From the NCBI RefSeq assembly GCF_000364445.2, contig NZ_CP043538.1:2921612-2985611 (forward strand): a stretch of DNA of 64,000 nucleotides. The letters run 5' to 3'. The notes below the pieces were generated by a model. That model saw only the letters and a program-made list of their open reading frames with translations, made no database searches and was not told the origin of the DNA. Positions 40,774 through 49,322 of the stretch are shown here, in pieces (position 1 is the first letter of the stretch; every line of letters begins with the position of its first letter). The position numbers and the translations under genes were made by a program. Source of the stretch: Methylobacterium mesophilicum SR1.6/6 (GTDB lineage Bacteria; Pseudomonadota; Alphaproteobacteria; Rhizobiales; Beijerinckiaceae).

Positions 40774-40816
40774 TCCCGTCTCCCGTCCGTCGTGGTCGGG
40801 CTCGGTGATAGCGAGC

Positions 40817-40836
40817 CAGAATGAGGACAGAATGAG
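40817..40836 (-). promoter_or_regulatory. Direct repeat, candidate response-regulator site
   Basis: CAGAATGAG occurs at 40817-40825 and again at 40828-40836, an 11-bp period (about one DNA turn). Read on the minus strand this is CTCATTCTG-TC-CTCATTCTG, just upstream of the first COG4705 gene and after the kinase gene. OmpR-type regulators bind such tandem repeats. Assignment to the neighbouring regulator is inference. Confidence 0.5.
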
Positions 40837-40865
40837 CTTCGTCCGGAGGAGCCGCGGGCTCGGCC

Positions 40866-42149
40866 TTAGACAGGCAGTCTGACCGTTGCGAGGGTTCCCC
40901 GCCCGTCCCGCCGGTTTTCGACCGTCAGGCCGAGGCCGTTACGCTCCGCGATGCGGCGGGCGATGGCGAGCCCGAGCCCCGTGCCTTCGATGTCCGGCGG
41001 CGCGGCCCGAAAGAAGCGGTCGAAGAGGCGGCCCTCGCTTCCGGGTGGCAGCCCGCAGCCGGTGTCCAGAACCGTGACGACGCACGCACCGTCCCGGTTC
41101 ATCAAGCGGACGTCGACCTGCCCGCCCGGCGGCGTGTAGCGCAAGGCGTTGTCGACCAAGTTTGCGAACAGGACGCGGACCTCGTCCTCCGACCCGCGGA
41201 GCGTCGCGGGCGCCTCGACATGCACACCCAGGTCGATGTCCTTACGCTGGGCGAGCACGACGTAATCGGCGACGCAGTCGAGCAGGAGTTGGCCGAGGTC
41301 CACGGATGCAGGACGGGCCTCGGCACCGTCGTCGAGCCGGGCTAGACGGAGCAGCTGTTCCACGAGCCGGTTCGCCCGCCGGACGCCACCTGCGAGCGCT
41401 TCGCCTCGGTCGTCACGCTCCCCTTGGAGGGAGTCGATCTGGATTTGCATCGCTGCCAGAGGCGTACGCAGCTCGTGCGCGGCGTCGGCGACGAACCGCT
41501 TCTGGGCGGCGAGGGCGGCCTGCAGGCGCAGGATGAGCCCGTTCATGGCCTCGACCAGCGGCACGAGTTCCGTCGGCACGCCGCGCGTCGGCAGGGGCCC
41601 TTGGGCTGCGGCGCCGCGACCGGCGAGGTCATGCACCAAGCCGTCGAGCCGCCCGAGCGCCCGGTTCATCGCCCAGCCGACGACGATCCACGACAGCGGG
41701 ACGAGGAGCAGCAAGGGGGCCACGGCGCCGAGCGCCGCATTGCGCGCGAATTCGGCCCTCACGACGTCGCGCTGGGCGACCCGGACCGTCGTGGTGCCGT
41801 TGGCGGTCGTGTAGGTGCGCCAGAGCTCGCCGCCCATGACGATGTTCGCGTATCCCGTGCGGCCGGGGTGGCGGACGTCGACGCCGCGGTCGCCGCGCAG
41901 GACTTGCCCGTCCTTCCAGATGGTGACGGCGAGTTGGTCCTCCGGGTCCCGGTCGGCGGCGGGCGGCGCGTCCGCGTCCGGGAGCCCGGGACCCGCGTTG
42001 AGGGCGACCTGCCGCAACTGCCCGTCGAGGAAATCGGCCGCCTCGATCCGCGCGAGGGCATAGGCCGCGACCATCGCGGCTAAGCCGATTCCGGCGAGCA
42101 GGGCGGTCATCCAGCCGAGCGTCGTGCGGCGCAAGGAGGCGGCCCTCAT
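40866..42149 (-). CDS. Sensor histidine kinase (TctE/QseC type)
   Basis: A 427-residue inner-membrane kinase. Two membrane segments (about residues 12-33 and 140-162) enclose a 105-residue periplasmic sensor. A HAMP-like linker, the HisKA box ADAAHELRTPLAAM (His225) and a C-terminal ATPase with NALRYTP, DTGCGL and GTGLGLAI follow. ATGA overlap (42146-42149) couples it to the response regulator. It should phosphorylate that regulator in response to an unknown envelope signal and control the COG4705 genes downstream. Confidence 0.9.
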   Translation of the reverse strand: MRAASLRRTTLGWMTALLAGIGLAAMVAAYALARIEAADFLDGQLRQVALNAGPGLPDADAPPAADRDPEDQLAVTIWKDGQVLRGDRGVDVRHPGRTGYANIVMGGELWRTYTTANGTTTVRVAQRDVVRAEFARNAALGAVAPLLLLVPLSWIVVGWAMNRALGRLDGLVHDLAGRGAAAQGPLPTRGVPTELVPLVEAMNGLILRLQAALAAQKRFVADAAHELRTPLAAMQIQIDSLQGERDDRGEALAGGVRRANRLVEQLLRLARLDDGAEARPASVDLGQLLLDCVADYVVLAQRKDIDLGVHVEAPATLRGSEDEVRVLFANLVDNALRYTPPGGQVDVRLMNRDGACVVTVLDTGCGLPPGSEGRLFDRFFRAAPPDIEGTGLGLAIARRIAERNGLGLTVENRRDGRGTLATVRLPV

Positions 42150-42805
42150 GGCTTGGGCACCATCCAACCTGCGCCGCGGACGTTGAGGATCACGCCCTTT
42201 CCGACCTTGCGGCGGATCGTGAGGATGATCGCGTCCACGGCGTTGCTCTCGACCTCCTCGCCCCACCCGTAGATGCGCTCCTCGATCTGCGCCCGCGAGA
42301 GGATGCGCCCCGGTCGCTCCATGAGCGCGTACATGAGGGCGTATTCGCGCGCCGACAGGACCGCGACGGTACCGGCGTGGGACAGGACGTGGCTCTCCGG
42401 GTCGAGTTCGGTCTCGGCGGCCACGAGCCGCGCGCTCGCCCGCCCGGCTTGGCGGCGCAGGATGGCCCGCATCCGGGCGAGCAGCTCGCGCATCTCGAAC
42501 GGCTTCACCAAGTAGTCGTCCGCCCCCAGGTCGAGCCCGGCGACGCGGCTTTCGAGGCCATCCCGCGCCGTGATGATAAGGACCGAGGTGTCTATCCCGG
42601 CCGCCCGGGCGGATCGAAGGACCCGGAGTCCGTCCCTGCCCGGCAGGCCGAGGTCGAGCAGTGCGAGCGTATGGCCACCGTTGAGCAAGGCGGTCTCGGC
42701 GGCGGCGCCGTCGCGCACCCAATCGACGGAATAGCCCTCGGCCGCGAGGCCCCGCGACAGCCCTTCGCCGATCATCCGGTCGTCCTCGATCAACAGCACG
42801 CGCAT
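42146..42805 (-). CDS. OmpR-family response regulator
   Basis: A 219-residue DNA-binding regulator. The receiver domain has acidic pocket residues EDD at 7-9 and phosphoacceptor Asp51 (ALLDLGLPG). It also has Thr and Lys near VLIITAR and VKPFE. The C-terminal winged helix contains SAREYALMYALMERPG and RKVGKGVILNVRGAGW. First gene of a minus-strand run that continues through the kinase to the COG4705 proteins. Confidence 0.92.
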   Translation of the reverse strand: MRVLLIEDDRMIGEGLSRGLAAEGYSVDWVRDGAAAETALLNGGHTLALLDLGLPGRDGLRVLRSARAAGIDTSVLIITARDGLESRVAGLDLGADDYLVKPFEMRELLARMRAILRRQAGRASARLVAAETELDPESHVLSHAGTVAVLSAREYALMYALMERPGRILSRAQIEERIYGWGEEVESNAVDAIILTIRRKVGKGVILNVRGAGWMVPKP

Positions 42806-42872
42806 CGGTCGGTTCGTCCCGGTTCGAGCCGTTGCACCAAGAGGCGCGACAACGCCTACTCGCCCCCAGGCA

Positions 42873-43309
42873 TCATCCTCGATAGGCTACCAACGCCGCC
42901 CCGGCGGCAATCAAGGCAACACCGAGCCAATTCGGCGCAAATAGACATTCGCCGAGGAGGACGACCCCGAAGATGGCCACCAGCACGACGCTGAGCTTAT
43001 CGACCGGGGCGATGCGACTGGCCTCGCCGGGTTTGAGGGCGCGGAAGTAGCAGATCCATGAGCCACCGGTCGCGAGGCCCGACAGCACCAGGAACAGTTA
43101 GGTCCTAGCCGAGACCGACCCGACCGGTTGCCACTGGCCCGTGCCCATCAGGATGGCACTGAGGGCGAGGAGTATGACGGCCGCGCGGAAGAAGGTGGCG
43201 AAGTCGGAATTGATGCTCTCGATGCCAACTTGGCGAAGATCACAATTAGATCCGCAAAGGTGGCCGAAAGCATCGCCCACAACCGCCAGGGCCACAACAA
43301 CCATATCAC
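42873..43309 (-). pseudogene. EamA-family small membrane transporter, broken
   Basis: A decayed one-domain EamA (DMT) protein of about 140 codons. The C-terminal part reads LSGLATGGSWICYFRALKPG and LSVVLVAIFGVVLLGE in one frame. Upstream in the same frame is DFATFFRAAVILLALSAILMGTGQW. Two lesions are visible: a TAA at 43097-43099 where the family has Tyr after SVSART, and a one-base shift near 43230. Upstream of that shift the real N-terminus (WLLWPWRLWAMLSATFADL) continues in another frame. The likely old start is the GTG at 43307-43309. The gene is non-functional as read. Confidence 0.78.
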
Positions 43310-43629
43310 ACCGCATTTTAATTTGGAATGATTTGGCGCGAAGCAGTTATATTGACCGCTGGCAGATCATCTAAAGTGGATGTACAGCAATCGATCAACT
43401 AATGGAGATGAATTTTCCATCGCTCGACGTGTAGTTCCCAACCCGCCCTGAAAGGCCATTGCCAAAACGGGGCGTCGATGACGAAGGCACGCTCGTGCCT
43501 GCCGCAAGCGATCCCCCCACACATCGGAATGAGACGTGTCGAGGTCCGCGTGGGCATGTGCGACGACGTCCGGGTCGGTTGTTAGCGAAGACGCGTTCAG
43601 ACCAACCTCGGCTCCTCCAGTGACTTTAT
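43310..43629. other. Gene-free stretch upstream of the ArsR-type repressor
   Basis: 320 bases, AT-richer at its left end. I see no coding frame with a recognisable product, no RNA gene and no repeat other than the operator that begins at 43630. Confidence 0.4.
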
Positions 43630-43645
43630 ATTAGGATCGCCTAAT
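43630..43645 (+). promoter_or_regulatory. Inverted repeat, candidate operator of the ArsR-type repressor
   Basis: ATTAGG-ATCG-CCTAAT, a perfect 6-bp inverted repeat, ends 32 bases before the repressor start. It is AT-rich in a GC-rich genome and fits autoregulation by a winged-helix repressor. Confidence 0.55.
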
Positions 43646-43677
43646 TAGATAGGCGTGGCATTCTGAGACACGGACTG

Positions 43678-44001
43678 ATGGACGCCGCTACGCCTACCGA
43701 CCTGATACACCTGCAGGACAAAGCGGCCGACGCGGCGCGCCTGCTTCGCCTCCTCGCCAACGAGAAACGCCTGATGATCCTGTGCCTGCTGGTCGCTCGT
43801 GGCGAGATGGACGTGACGAGCCTCGCCGAAGCGGTCGAGCTCAGCCAATCGGCCCTGTCGCAGCATCTCGCCAAGCTCCGCGAGGACGGGTTGGTCGCCT
43901 ACCGCCGCGAGAGCCAGACGCTCCACTACCGGCTTGAGGATCCCCGCGCCGCTCGCGTGCTTGCGACGCTCAAGGACATCTTCTGCCCGGAACTCGGCTG
44001 A
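43678..44001 (+). CDS. ArsR-family repressor, BigR/SqrR-like (persulfide/redox sensor)
   Basis: A 107-residue winged-helix regulator. The recognition region is LAEAVELSQSALSQHLAKLREDGLVAYRRESQTLHYRL. It lacks the ArsR metal-binding ELCVCD box. Instead it has one Cys in MILCLL (Cys36) and one near the C-terminus in FCPEL (Cys103). This pair is placed as in BigR and SqrR, which form a disulfide or tetrasulfide on exposure to reactive sulfur and release DNA. The sulfite, DsrE and Dsb genes that follow fit such a signal. Targets beyond its own operator are unknown. Confidence 0.85.
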   Translation: MDAATPTDLIHLQDKAADAARLLRLLANEKRLMILCLLVARGEMDVTSLAEAVELSQSALSQHLAKLREDGLVAYRRESQTLHYRLEDPRAARVLATLKDIFCPELG

Positions 44002-44006
44002 CCGCG

Positions 44007-45323
44007 TCAGGCGCGGACGATCTCCGCCTCAAGCCCCGGGCGGTCCTGCCGGTTGCGCAGCCTGAGGCTCAGCCCGCTCCGGCGGGACGCCATCTCGGCG
44101 ATGGCGAGGCCGAGACCGCTCCCAGTCGCGCTCTTGTGGCGCCCGCGGAAGAAGCGCGTCGTGACGTGGGGCAGTTCCTCGGCTGGAATCCCGGGCCCCT
44201 CATCGCGCACGAGGACGCCCTCTCCACCGGGACGCGCCAGCCATTCCACAGTGCCGGCCTCCATGTGCTGCACGGCGTTCTCGTGCAGGTTTCGCACCGC
44301 CAAGCGCAGGCTTTCGGGATCGGCCCGCAGGGTGTAGCCGCGCAGCACCGGGTCGATCAGGGTGCGGACCCCCGGCGACACCCGCATCCCGTCGACGGTC
44401 TCGGCCACAAGCGCCCCAACATCGACCTCGACCAGGGCCGGCATCTCTCCGGCCGCGTCGAGCCGGGCCGCGTCCAGCAATTGCCGGACGAGGCGGGTGG
44501 TGCGGTCCACGGCCGCAAGGATCTGGCGCAAAGCCGCCTTGGCCACGTCCGGGTCGGTGGTAGCCATCGCGACCTGGGCCTGGGTCTTCAGCCCGGCCAG
44601 CGGTGTGCGCAGCTCGTGCGCGGCGAAGGCCGTCACCTCTCGTTCGTGCCGGCGCGCCGCCTCGACCTTGAGGAACAGGCCGTTCAGGGCGTCGGCCAGC
44701 GGCCGGACCTCCGCGGGCGCCCGCCCGGCGTCGATGGCGCTCATGTCGTCCGCGTCGCGGCCCGCGAGGTCGCGGGCCATCCGGCGCAGGGGGCGCAGGC
44801 CCCGCCCGAGGCTCGCCCAGATCAGCATCCCGAGGAACGGCACGACGAGGAGCGCGGGCGTGACGAGGCCCATGATGAGGTCCGTGACGAGGCGCTCACG
44901 CAGGCCCAGGCGGTCGCCGACCATCACGCGCACGCCCTTCTCGGCATCCTCGACCGTGAATACCCGCCAGGTCTCGCCGTCGACCTCGCGCTCGGAGAAG
45001 CCGGCTGGCGCATCGGTCAGGCGCCGCTCCGGGGCCCCGCTCGACCGCGCGACCATGCGCCCGTCGAGGGACCAGATCTGGCAGGAGAGCTGTCGCTCGT
45101 AGGCCGTCGGCGCCGGGAAGGTGGACGGTGTTCCGTCGGGGGCCGTACCGCCCACCGCGCCCACGAGGGAGCCGACCATGCGCGCGGCTTCCTGCAGGCG
45201 ATTGTCGAGGACCTGCTCCACTTGGCGCTTCGAGCCGAGGTAGATCCAGGCGACCGCGCTGAGCCAGATCAGCCCGGTCGCGAGGAGCAGGATCGCGAAG
45301 AGCCTGACGCGCAGGGATGTCAT
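44007..45323 (-). CDS. Sensor histidine kinase beside the dsb operon
   Basis: A 438-residue inner-membrane kinase. Membrane segments lie at about 10-30 and 150-172, around a 118-residue periplasmic part with a single Cys (Cys81 in RQLSCQIWSL). A HAMP region follows, then AAHELRTPLAGL (His236). The ATPase domain shows NLHENAVQHM, DEGPGIP and GSGLGLAI. The N-box reads HENAV, within the normal range. It overlaps the response regulator by ATGA. The periplasmic Cys might take part in redox sensing, which is only a guess. Confidence 0.9.
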   Translation of the reverse strand: MTSLRVRLFAILLLATGLIWLSAVAWIYLGSKRQVEQVLDNRLQEAARMVGSLVGAVGGTAPDGTPSTFPAPTAYERQLSCQIWSLDGRMVARSSGAPERRLTDAPAGFSEREVDGETWRVFTVEDAEKGVRVMVGDRLGLRERLVTDLIMGLVTPALLVVPFLGMLIWASLGRGLRPLRRMARDLAGRDADDMSAIDAGRAPAEVRPLADALNGLFLKVEAARRHEREVTAFAAHELRTPLAGLKTQAQVAMATTDPDVAKAALRQILAAVDRTTRLVRQLLDAARLDAAGEMPALVEVDVGALVAETVDGMRVSPGVRTLIDPVLRGYTLRADPESLRLAVRNLHENAVQHMEAGTVEWLARPGGEGVLVRDEGPGIPAEELPHVTTRFFRGRHKSATGSGLGLAIAEMASRRSGLSLRLRNRQDRPGLEAEIVRA

Positions 45324-45982
45324 GCCGGCGCCCTCATCCGGTAGCCGAGGCCGCGCACGGTCTCGATGGCCTGCTTGCCGATCTTGGCGCGCAGGTTGTG
45401 CACGTGGACCTCGACGGCGTTGCTCTCGACCTCCTCCTGCCAGCCGTAGAGGCGTTCCTCCAACTCGGCCTTGGAGCGGAGCACGTCCGGGCGTTCCATG
45501 AGGGCCGCCAGCACCATGACCTCGCGCCGGGACAGGCCGACCGGCACGCCATCGACCGTGACGGCAAGGCTGCCGGGATCGAGATGGATGCCCCCATGTT
45601 CTAGGGCGGCGGCGGCCCGCCCCGAGGCGCGGCGGACGACCGCGCGGATGCGGGCCGAGAGTTCGTCGAGGTCGAAGGGCTTGCCGAGATAGTCGTCGGC
45701 GCCGCCGTCGAGGCCGGCGATCCGGTCGGCCACCGCGTCGAGGGCCGTGAGCAGGACGACGGGCGTCCGGTCCTTCCGCCGGCGCAGGCCGCGCAGCACG
45801 TCGAGGCCGGAGCCGTCGGGGAGCATCAGGTCGAGCACGATGGCCGAGAACGCGCTCGTGTCCAGCGCCGCCTCGGCATCGGCGCAGGTGCCGACGCAAT
45901 CGACCGTCGCCCCGCCGAGGCCGAGCCCCGCCCTAAGCCCGTCCGAGAGGATGTGATCGTCCTCGACGACGAGGATGCGCAT
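45320..45982 (-). CDS. OmpR-family response regulator (QseB/PmrA-like)
   Basis: A 220-residue regulator. The receiver shows VEDD at 6-9 and Asp51 (VLDLMLPDG), and the winged-helix output domain ends KIGKQAIETVRGLGYRM. The start at 45982 is the ATG immediately before the canonical MRILVVEDD. Divergent from dsbD, with a CTTAA-N6-CTTAA box between them. This is the type of box bound by PmrA/QseB regulators, so it likely controls the dsb operon and perhaps itself. Confidence 0.92.
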   Translation of the reverse strand: MRILVVEDDHILSDGLRAGLGLGGATVDCVGTCADAEAALDTSAFSAIVLDLMLPDGSGLDVLRGLRRRKDRTPVVLLTALDAVADRIAGLDGGADDYLGKPFDLDELSARIRAVVRRASGRAAAALEHGGIHLDPGSLAVTVDGVPVGLSRREVMVLAALMERPDVLRSKAELEERLYGWQEEVESNAVEVHVHNLRAKIGKQAIETVRGLGYRMRAPA

Positions 45983-46022
45983 GCGTGTCTCCCCCTGACC
46001 GTCCCTCACCCTGCGGGCCTGC

Positions 46023-46038
46023 CTTAAGCCTGGCTTAA
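46023..46038 (+). promoter_or_regulatory. CTTAA-N6-CTTAA direct repeat (PmrA/QseB-type box)
   Basis: CTTAA at 46023-46027 and 46034-46038, separated by six bases, in the 99-bp gap between the divergent regulator and dsbD genes. Spacing and sequence match the box known for PmrA/QseB-type regulators. Confidence 0.65.
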
Positions 46039-46081
46039 GCTGCGTTTCGGACCCGCGGCGGGCCGATCCGGACCCCCTCCC

Positions 46082-47863
46082 ATGCCGAAGCCCCTCGCAC
46101 ACCTCATCCTCGCCGCCCTGGTCTGGGCTGGCGCCGCGCCCTGGTCGCCGGGATGGTCCCAGGAGGGCGCCGCGCGGCAGACGTCTTTCACCCTCGTCGC
46201 GACCCGCGACGCGGATCTCGCCTTGCACCTGCGCTGGAGCATCGCGCCCGGCACCTATCTCTACCGCGACAGAATCCGCGCCGAGGCCGGTGCCGGCGCG
46301 GAGCTTCCCGTCAGCACGCCGCCCGCGGAAACCAAGGACGACCCGAACTTCGGGCCGACCGAGGTCTACCACGACTCAGTGGAGGCCATCGTGCCTGGCG
46401 CGGCGCTGGCCAGCCTGCGGGAGGTTCGGGTCATCTACCAGGGCTGCGCCGAGCGGGGCATCTGCTACCCGCCGGTCACGAAGCGGCTGGACCTCGCCTC
46501 CCTGGCGAGCGCCGGCGCATCACCGGCCGGCGGAGCCGCCCCCGCCGCCGAGCCGGCAGACGCGACGGTCGCCGACGCCCCCCGCCAGGAAGTCTTCCCC
46601 GCCGGACCGGCCGCCCTCCTCGTCGGCAACCTAGTCGGCGTCCTGGCGGGCATGTTCGGGCTCGGCCTCCTGCTGGCGTTCACCCCCTGCGTCCTGCCGA
46701 TGGTGCCGATCCTGTCGGGCATGATCGTCCGCTCGGGCCAGGGCCTCACGCCGGGGCGGGGCCTGGCGCTGTCCGGAAGCTACGTCCTCGCCATGGCGGC
46801 GGCCTATGCCAGCCTCGGCGTCGCGGCGGCGTGGCTCGGCCGCAACCTGCAGGTCGCCCTCCAGACCCCGCTCGCCCTCGGCCTGATGGCCTCCGCCTTC
46901 ATTGCGCTGGCCATGTCGATGTTCGGCCTGTTCGACCTGCAGCCGCCGCGCTGGTGGCGGGACCGCTTCGGCGCCCCGGCGGCGCAGGGGGGATCGGTCG
47001 CCGGGGCCGCGTTCCTCGGCTTCAGCTCGGCCCTCGTCGTCGGGCCCTGCGTGACGCCGCCCCTCGCGGCCGCCCTGCTCTACGTCGCCCAGACGGGCAA
47101 CGTCCTGCGCGGGGCGCTAGCCCTCTTCGCCCTCGGCCTCGGGATGGGCGCGCCGCTAATGCTCGTCGGCACGTTCGGCGCCGGCATCCTGCCCCGGTCC
47201 GGCCCGTGGCTGGTGCGGGCGAAGCAGGCTTTCGGCTTCGTCTTCCTCGCTCTCGCGGCCTCGCTCGTGACGCGCCTCCTTCCGGACGGGCTGTCGCTTC
47301 TCCTCTGGGCGGCATTGGCCATCGGCCTCGGACTGGCGCTCGCAGTGATCACCGCGAACGGTCGCCCGTCACTTGCCGGTCGTGTGGCAGGCTCGGTGGC
47401 CGTCGCCTATGGGGGGTTCCTCCTGCTGGGCGCCGCCACCGGCGCGGACGACCCGCTGCGGCCGCTTGCCGGCCTCGGCTCGTCACGACCTGACCACATC
47501 GCCGACACCCGCACGGTCACCTCCGTTCCGGATTTCGAGGCCGCCCTCCTTGCAGCCCGAGCCAAAGGCAAACCGGTGCTGGTCGAGTTCGCTGCCGACT
47601 GGTGCACCGTCTGCAGGACCAACGAGCGGACCGTCCTGGCGGACGCCGGCATCCGGGAGCGGCTCAAGGCCGTCTCGGTCATCCGGGCCGACATCACGCG
47701 CGACGACGACGCCACCCGCGCCCTGATGCGCCGCTTCGAGGTGGTCGGCCCGCCGACCCTCATCCTGATGCGTCCCGACGGCGCCGAGGTCGGCGAGGCC
47801 CGCACCGAGGGCGAGCTGACGGTCGAGGACCTGAAGCGCCGCCTCGCCCTCGTCGGCGCCTGA
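46082..47863 (+). CDS. dsbD: Thiol:disulfide interchange protein DsbD
   Basis: A 593-residue inner-membrane electron carrier that moves reducing power from cytoplasmic thioredoxin to periplasmic disulfides. A signal peptide precedes the periplasmic alpha domain with redox Cys122 and Cys128 (GCAERGIC). The CcdA-like membrane domain, about eight segments, has FTPCVLP and GPCVTPP. The C-terminal thioredoxin domain has WCTVC (Cys508, Cys511). All three cysteine pairs are intact. First gene of a plus-strand operon. Confidence 0.95.
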   Translation: MPKPLAHLILAALVWAGAAPWSPGWSQEGAARQTSFTLVATRDADLALHLRWSIAPGTYLYRDRIRAEAGAGAELPVSTPPAETKDDPNFGPTEVYHDSVEAIVPGAALASLREVRVIYQGCAERGICYPPVTKRLDLASLASAGASPAGGAAPAAEPADATVADAPRQEVFPAGPAALLVGNLVGVLAGMFGLGLLLAFTPCVLPMVPILSGMIVRSGQGLTPGRGLALSGSYVLAMAAAYASLGVAAAWLGRNLQVALQTPLALGLMASAFIALAMSMFGLFDLQPPRWWRDRFGAPAAQGGSVAGAAFLGFSSALVVGPCVTPPLAAALLYVAQTGNVLRGALALFALGLGMGAPLMLVGTFGAGILPRSGPWLVRAKQAFGFVFLALAASLVTRLLPDGLSLLLWAALAIGLGLALAVITANGRPSLAGRVAGSVAVAYGGFLLLGAATGADDPLRPLAGLGSSRPDHIADTRTVTSVPDFEAALLAARAKGKPVLVEFAADWCTVCRTNERTVLADAGIRERLKAVSVIRADITRDDDATRALMRRFEVVGPPTLILMRPDGAEVGEARTEGELTVEDLKRRLALVGA

Positions 47864-47898
47864 GCCATCCCCCTTCCGACACATCCAAGGAGACCGTC

Positions 47899-48516
47899 AT
47901 GGACCGCAGGACCCTGCTCGCCCTTCTGCCCGCCGCAGCCCTCGCACGGCTGGCCGTCGGCCCCGCCCGCGCCGAGGGCATCGACCCGAACGCCATCCTC
48001 AACGACCCGGAGGCGCCGGTCTCGGGCAACCCGAAGGGCGACCTGACCATCGTCGCCTTCCTCGATTACAACTGCCCCTTCTGCAAGAAGGCCGAGCCCG
48101 ACCTGCTCCGGCTGGTCAAGTCGGACGGTCGCATCCGCCTGGTCCACAAGGACTGGCCGATCCTCAGCGACGCCTCCGTCTACGGCGCCCAGCTCGCCCT
48201 CGCGGCGCGGTACCAGGGCCGCTACGACGACGTGCATCGCGCGCTGATGGGCATCCCTGGCCTCAAGATCCCGAAGAAGCGGATGCTGGAGGCGGTGTCC
48301 GCCTCGGGCGTCGACATGGCCAGCCTGGAGGCGGACCGGACGTCCCACCAGGGTGAGATCGCCGCCCTGCTCCAGCGCAACCTCGACCAGGCCGACGCAC
48401 TCGGCCTGCAGGGGACGCCGGTCTTCCTGATCGGCCCGCTGAAGGTCGCGGCCGCCCTCGACTACGAAGGCTTCAAGCAGGCGGTCGCCCAGGCGCGCGC
48501 CAGAGGCCGCTCGTGA
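47899..48516 (+). CDS. DsbA-family thiol-disulfide oxidoreductase (periplasmic)
   Basis: A 205-residue periplasmic thioredoxin-fold protein. It has a signal peptide (MDRRTLLALLPAAALARLAVG...), active site CPFC (Cys59, Cys62) and the cis-Pro loop LQGTPVFLIG. The inserted helical domain fits the DsbA/ScsC/Com1 branch. AAGGAGA precedes the ATG. It probably receives electrons from the DsbD encoded just upstream and acts as a reductase or isomerase rather than an oxidase, which is inference. Confidence 0.92.
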   Translation: MDRRTLLALLPAAALARLAVGPARAEGIDPNAILNDPEAPVSGNPKGDLTIVAFLDYNCPFCKKAEPDLLRLVKSDGRIRLVHKDWPILSDASVYGAQLALAARYQGRYDDVHRALMGIPGLKIPKKRMLEAVSASGVDMASLEADRTSHQGEIAALLQRNLDQADALGLQGTPVFLIGPLKVAAALDYEGFKQAVAQARARGRS

Positions 48517-49322
48517 TGCGGCCGGTCTTGCGCCTCCCGGCGCTTCTCTCGCTCGCCGCGGCGCTAGGTGCTTGCTCGGCATCGATGGGCGCCCCAGGCC
48601 CGGTTGCAGAGGCGGGACTGCGCCTTCCGGCCGATGCCGTCCGTCGCTACGCGGCCATCACCGACGAGCCGTTCCCGGTCGATGCTGTCGAGCCACGCGA
48701 CCTGAAGGCCCGCAATGTCCGCCAAGTCGTCGACTATCCGACCAGGCAGCCGCCCGGCACCCTGGTGGTCGATCCCTACCGGCGCTTCCTCTACCTCGTC
48801 ATGGAGGGCGGCAAGGCGATGCGCTACGGGGTCGGGGTGGGCAAGGCCGGCTTCGAGTTCACCGGGGAGGCGACGGTCGCCCGCAAGGCGTCCTGGCCGC
48901 GCTGGACGCCGACCCCCGACATGCTTCGCCGGGACCCTGAGCGGAACGGGCGCTGGGCCGGCGGTATGCCGGGCGGCGCGCGCAATCCCCTCGGGGCCCG
49001 CGCGCTCTACCTGTTCAAGGACGGCAAGGACACGCTCTACCGCATCCACGGCACCACCGAGCCGTGGAGCATCGGCGAGGCGGTGTCATCGGGATGCATC
49101 CGCATGCTGAACCAGGACGTGATCGACCTGCACCGCCGCGTACCCACGGGCACGAAGGTCGTCGTGCTCGGGTCGCACGGCACCGCCCAGGCCGCGCGGC
49201 CGGCAGCGCCGGAGACGACCGGCAGCCTCGACCGTGCGCGCCTCGACGACCTTACCCGCGGCGCCCCGGAGGCGCCCGAACCCCTGACGGACGACGGAGT
49301 GGCGAATGACGACGGTCTTTAG
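48516..49322 (+). CDS. L,D-transpeptidase (YkuD family), lipoprotein
   Basis: A 268-residue periplasmic enzyme. The lipobox-type signal ends in ALGAC, so it is probably lipid-anchored. The YkuD domain has LVVDPYRRFLYLV at its start and the catalytic motif IHGTTEPWSIGEAVSSGCIRM (His, Ser-Gly-Cys). It forms L,D cross-links or attaches proteins to peptidoglycan. The active Cys explains why it sits behind dsbD and dsbA-like genes: it must be kept reduced. Start overlaps the previous stop (TGATG). Confidence 0.9.
   Translation: MRPVLRLPALLSLAAALGACSASMGAPGPVAEAGLRLPADAVRRYAAITDEPFPVDAVEPRDLKARNVRQVVDYPTRQPPGTLVVDPYRRFLYLVMEGGKAMRYGVGVGKAGFEFTGEATVARKASWPRWTPTPDMLRRDPERNGRWAGGMPGGARNPLGARALYLFKDGKDTLYRIHGTTEPWSIGEAVSSGCIRMLNQDVIDLHRRVPTGTKVVVLGSHGTAQAARPAAPETTGSLDRARLDDLTRGAPEAPEPLTDDGVANDDGL

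Noticed and set aside
38941..40824. Plus-strand open frame of 627 codons opposite the COG4705 genes
   Set aside because: Antisense to three genes with membrane motifs; highly charged with no structure.
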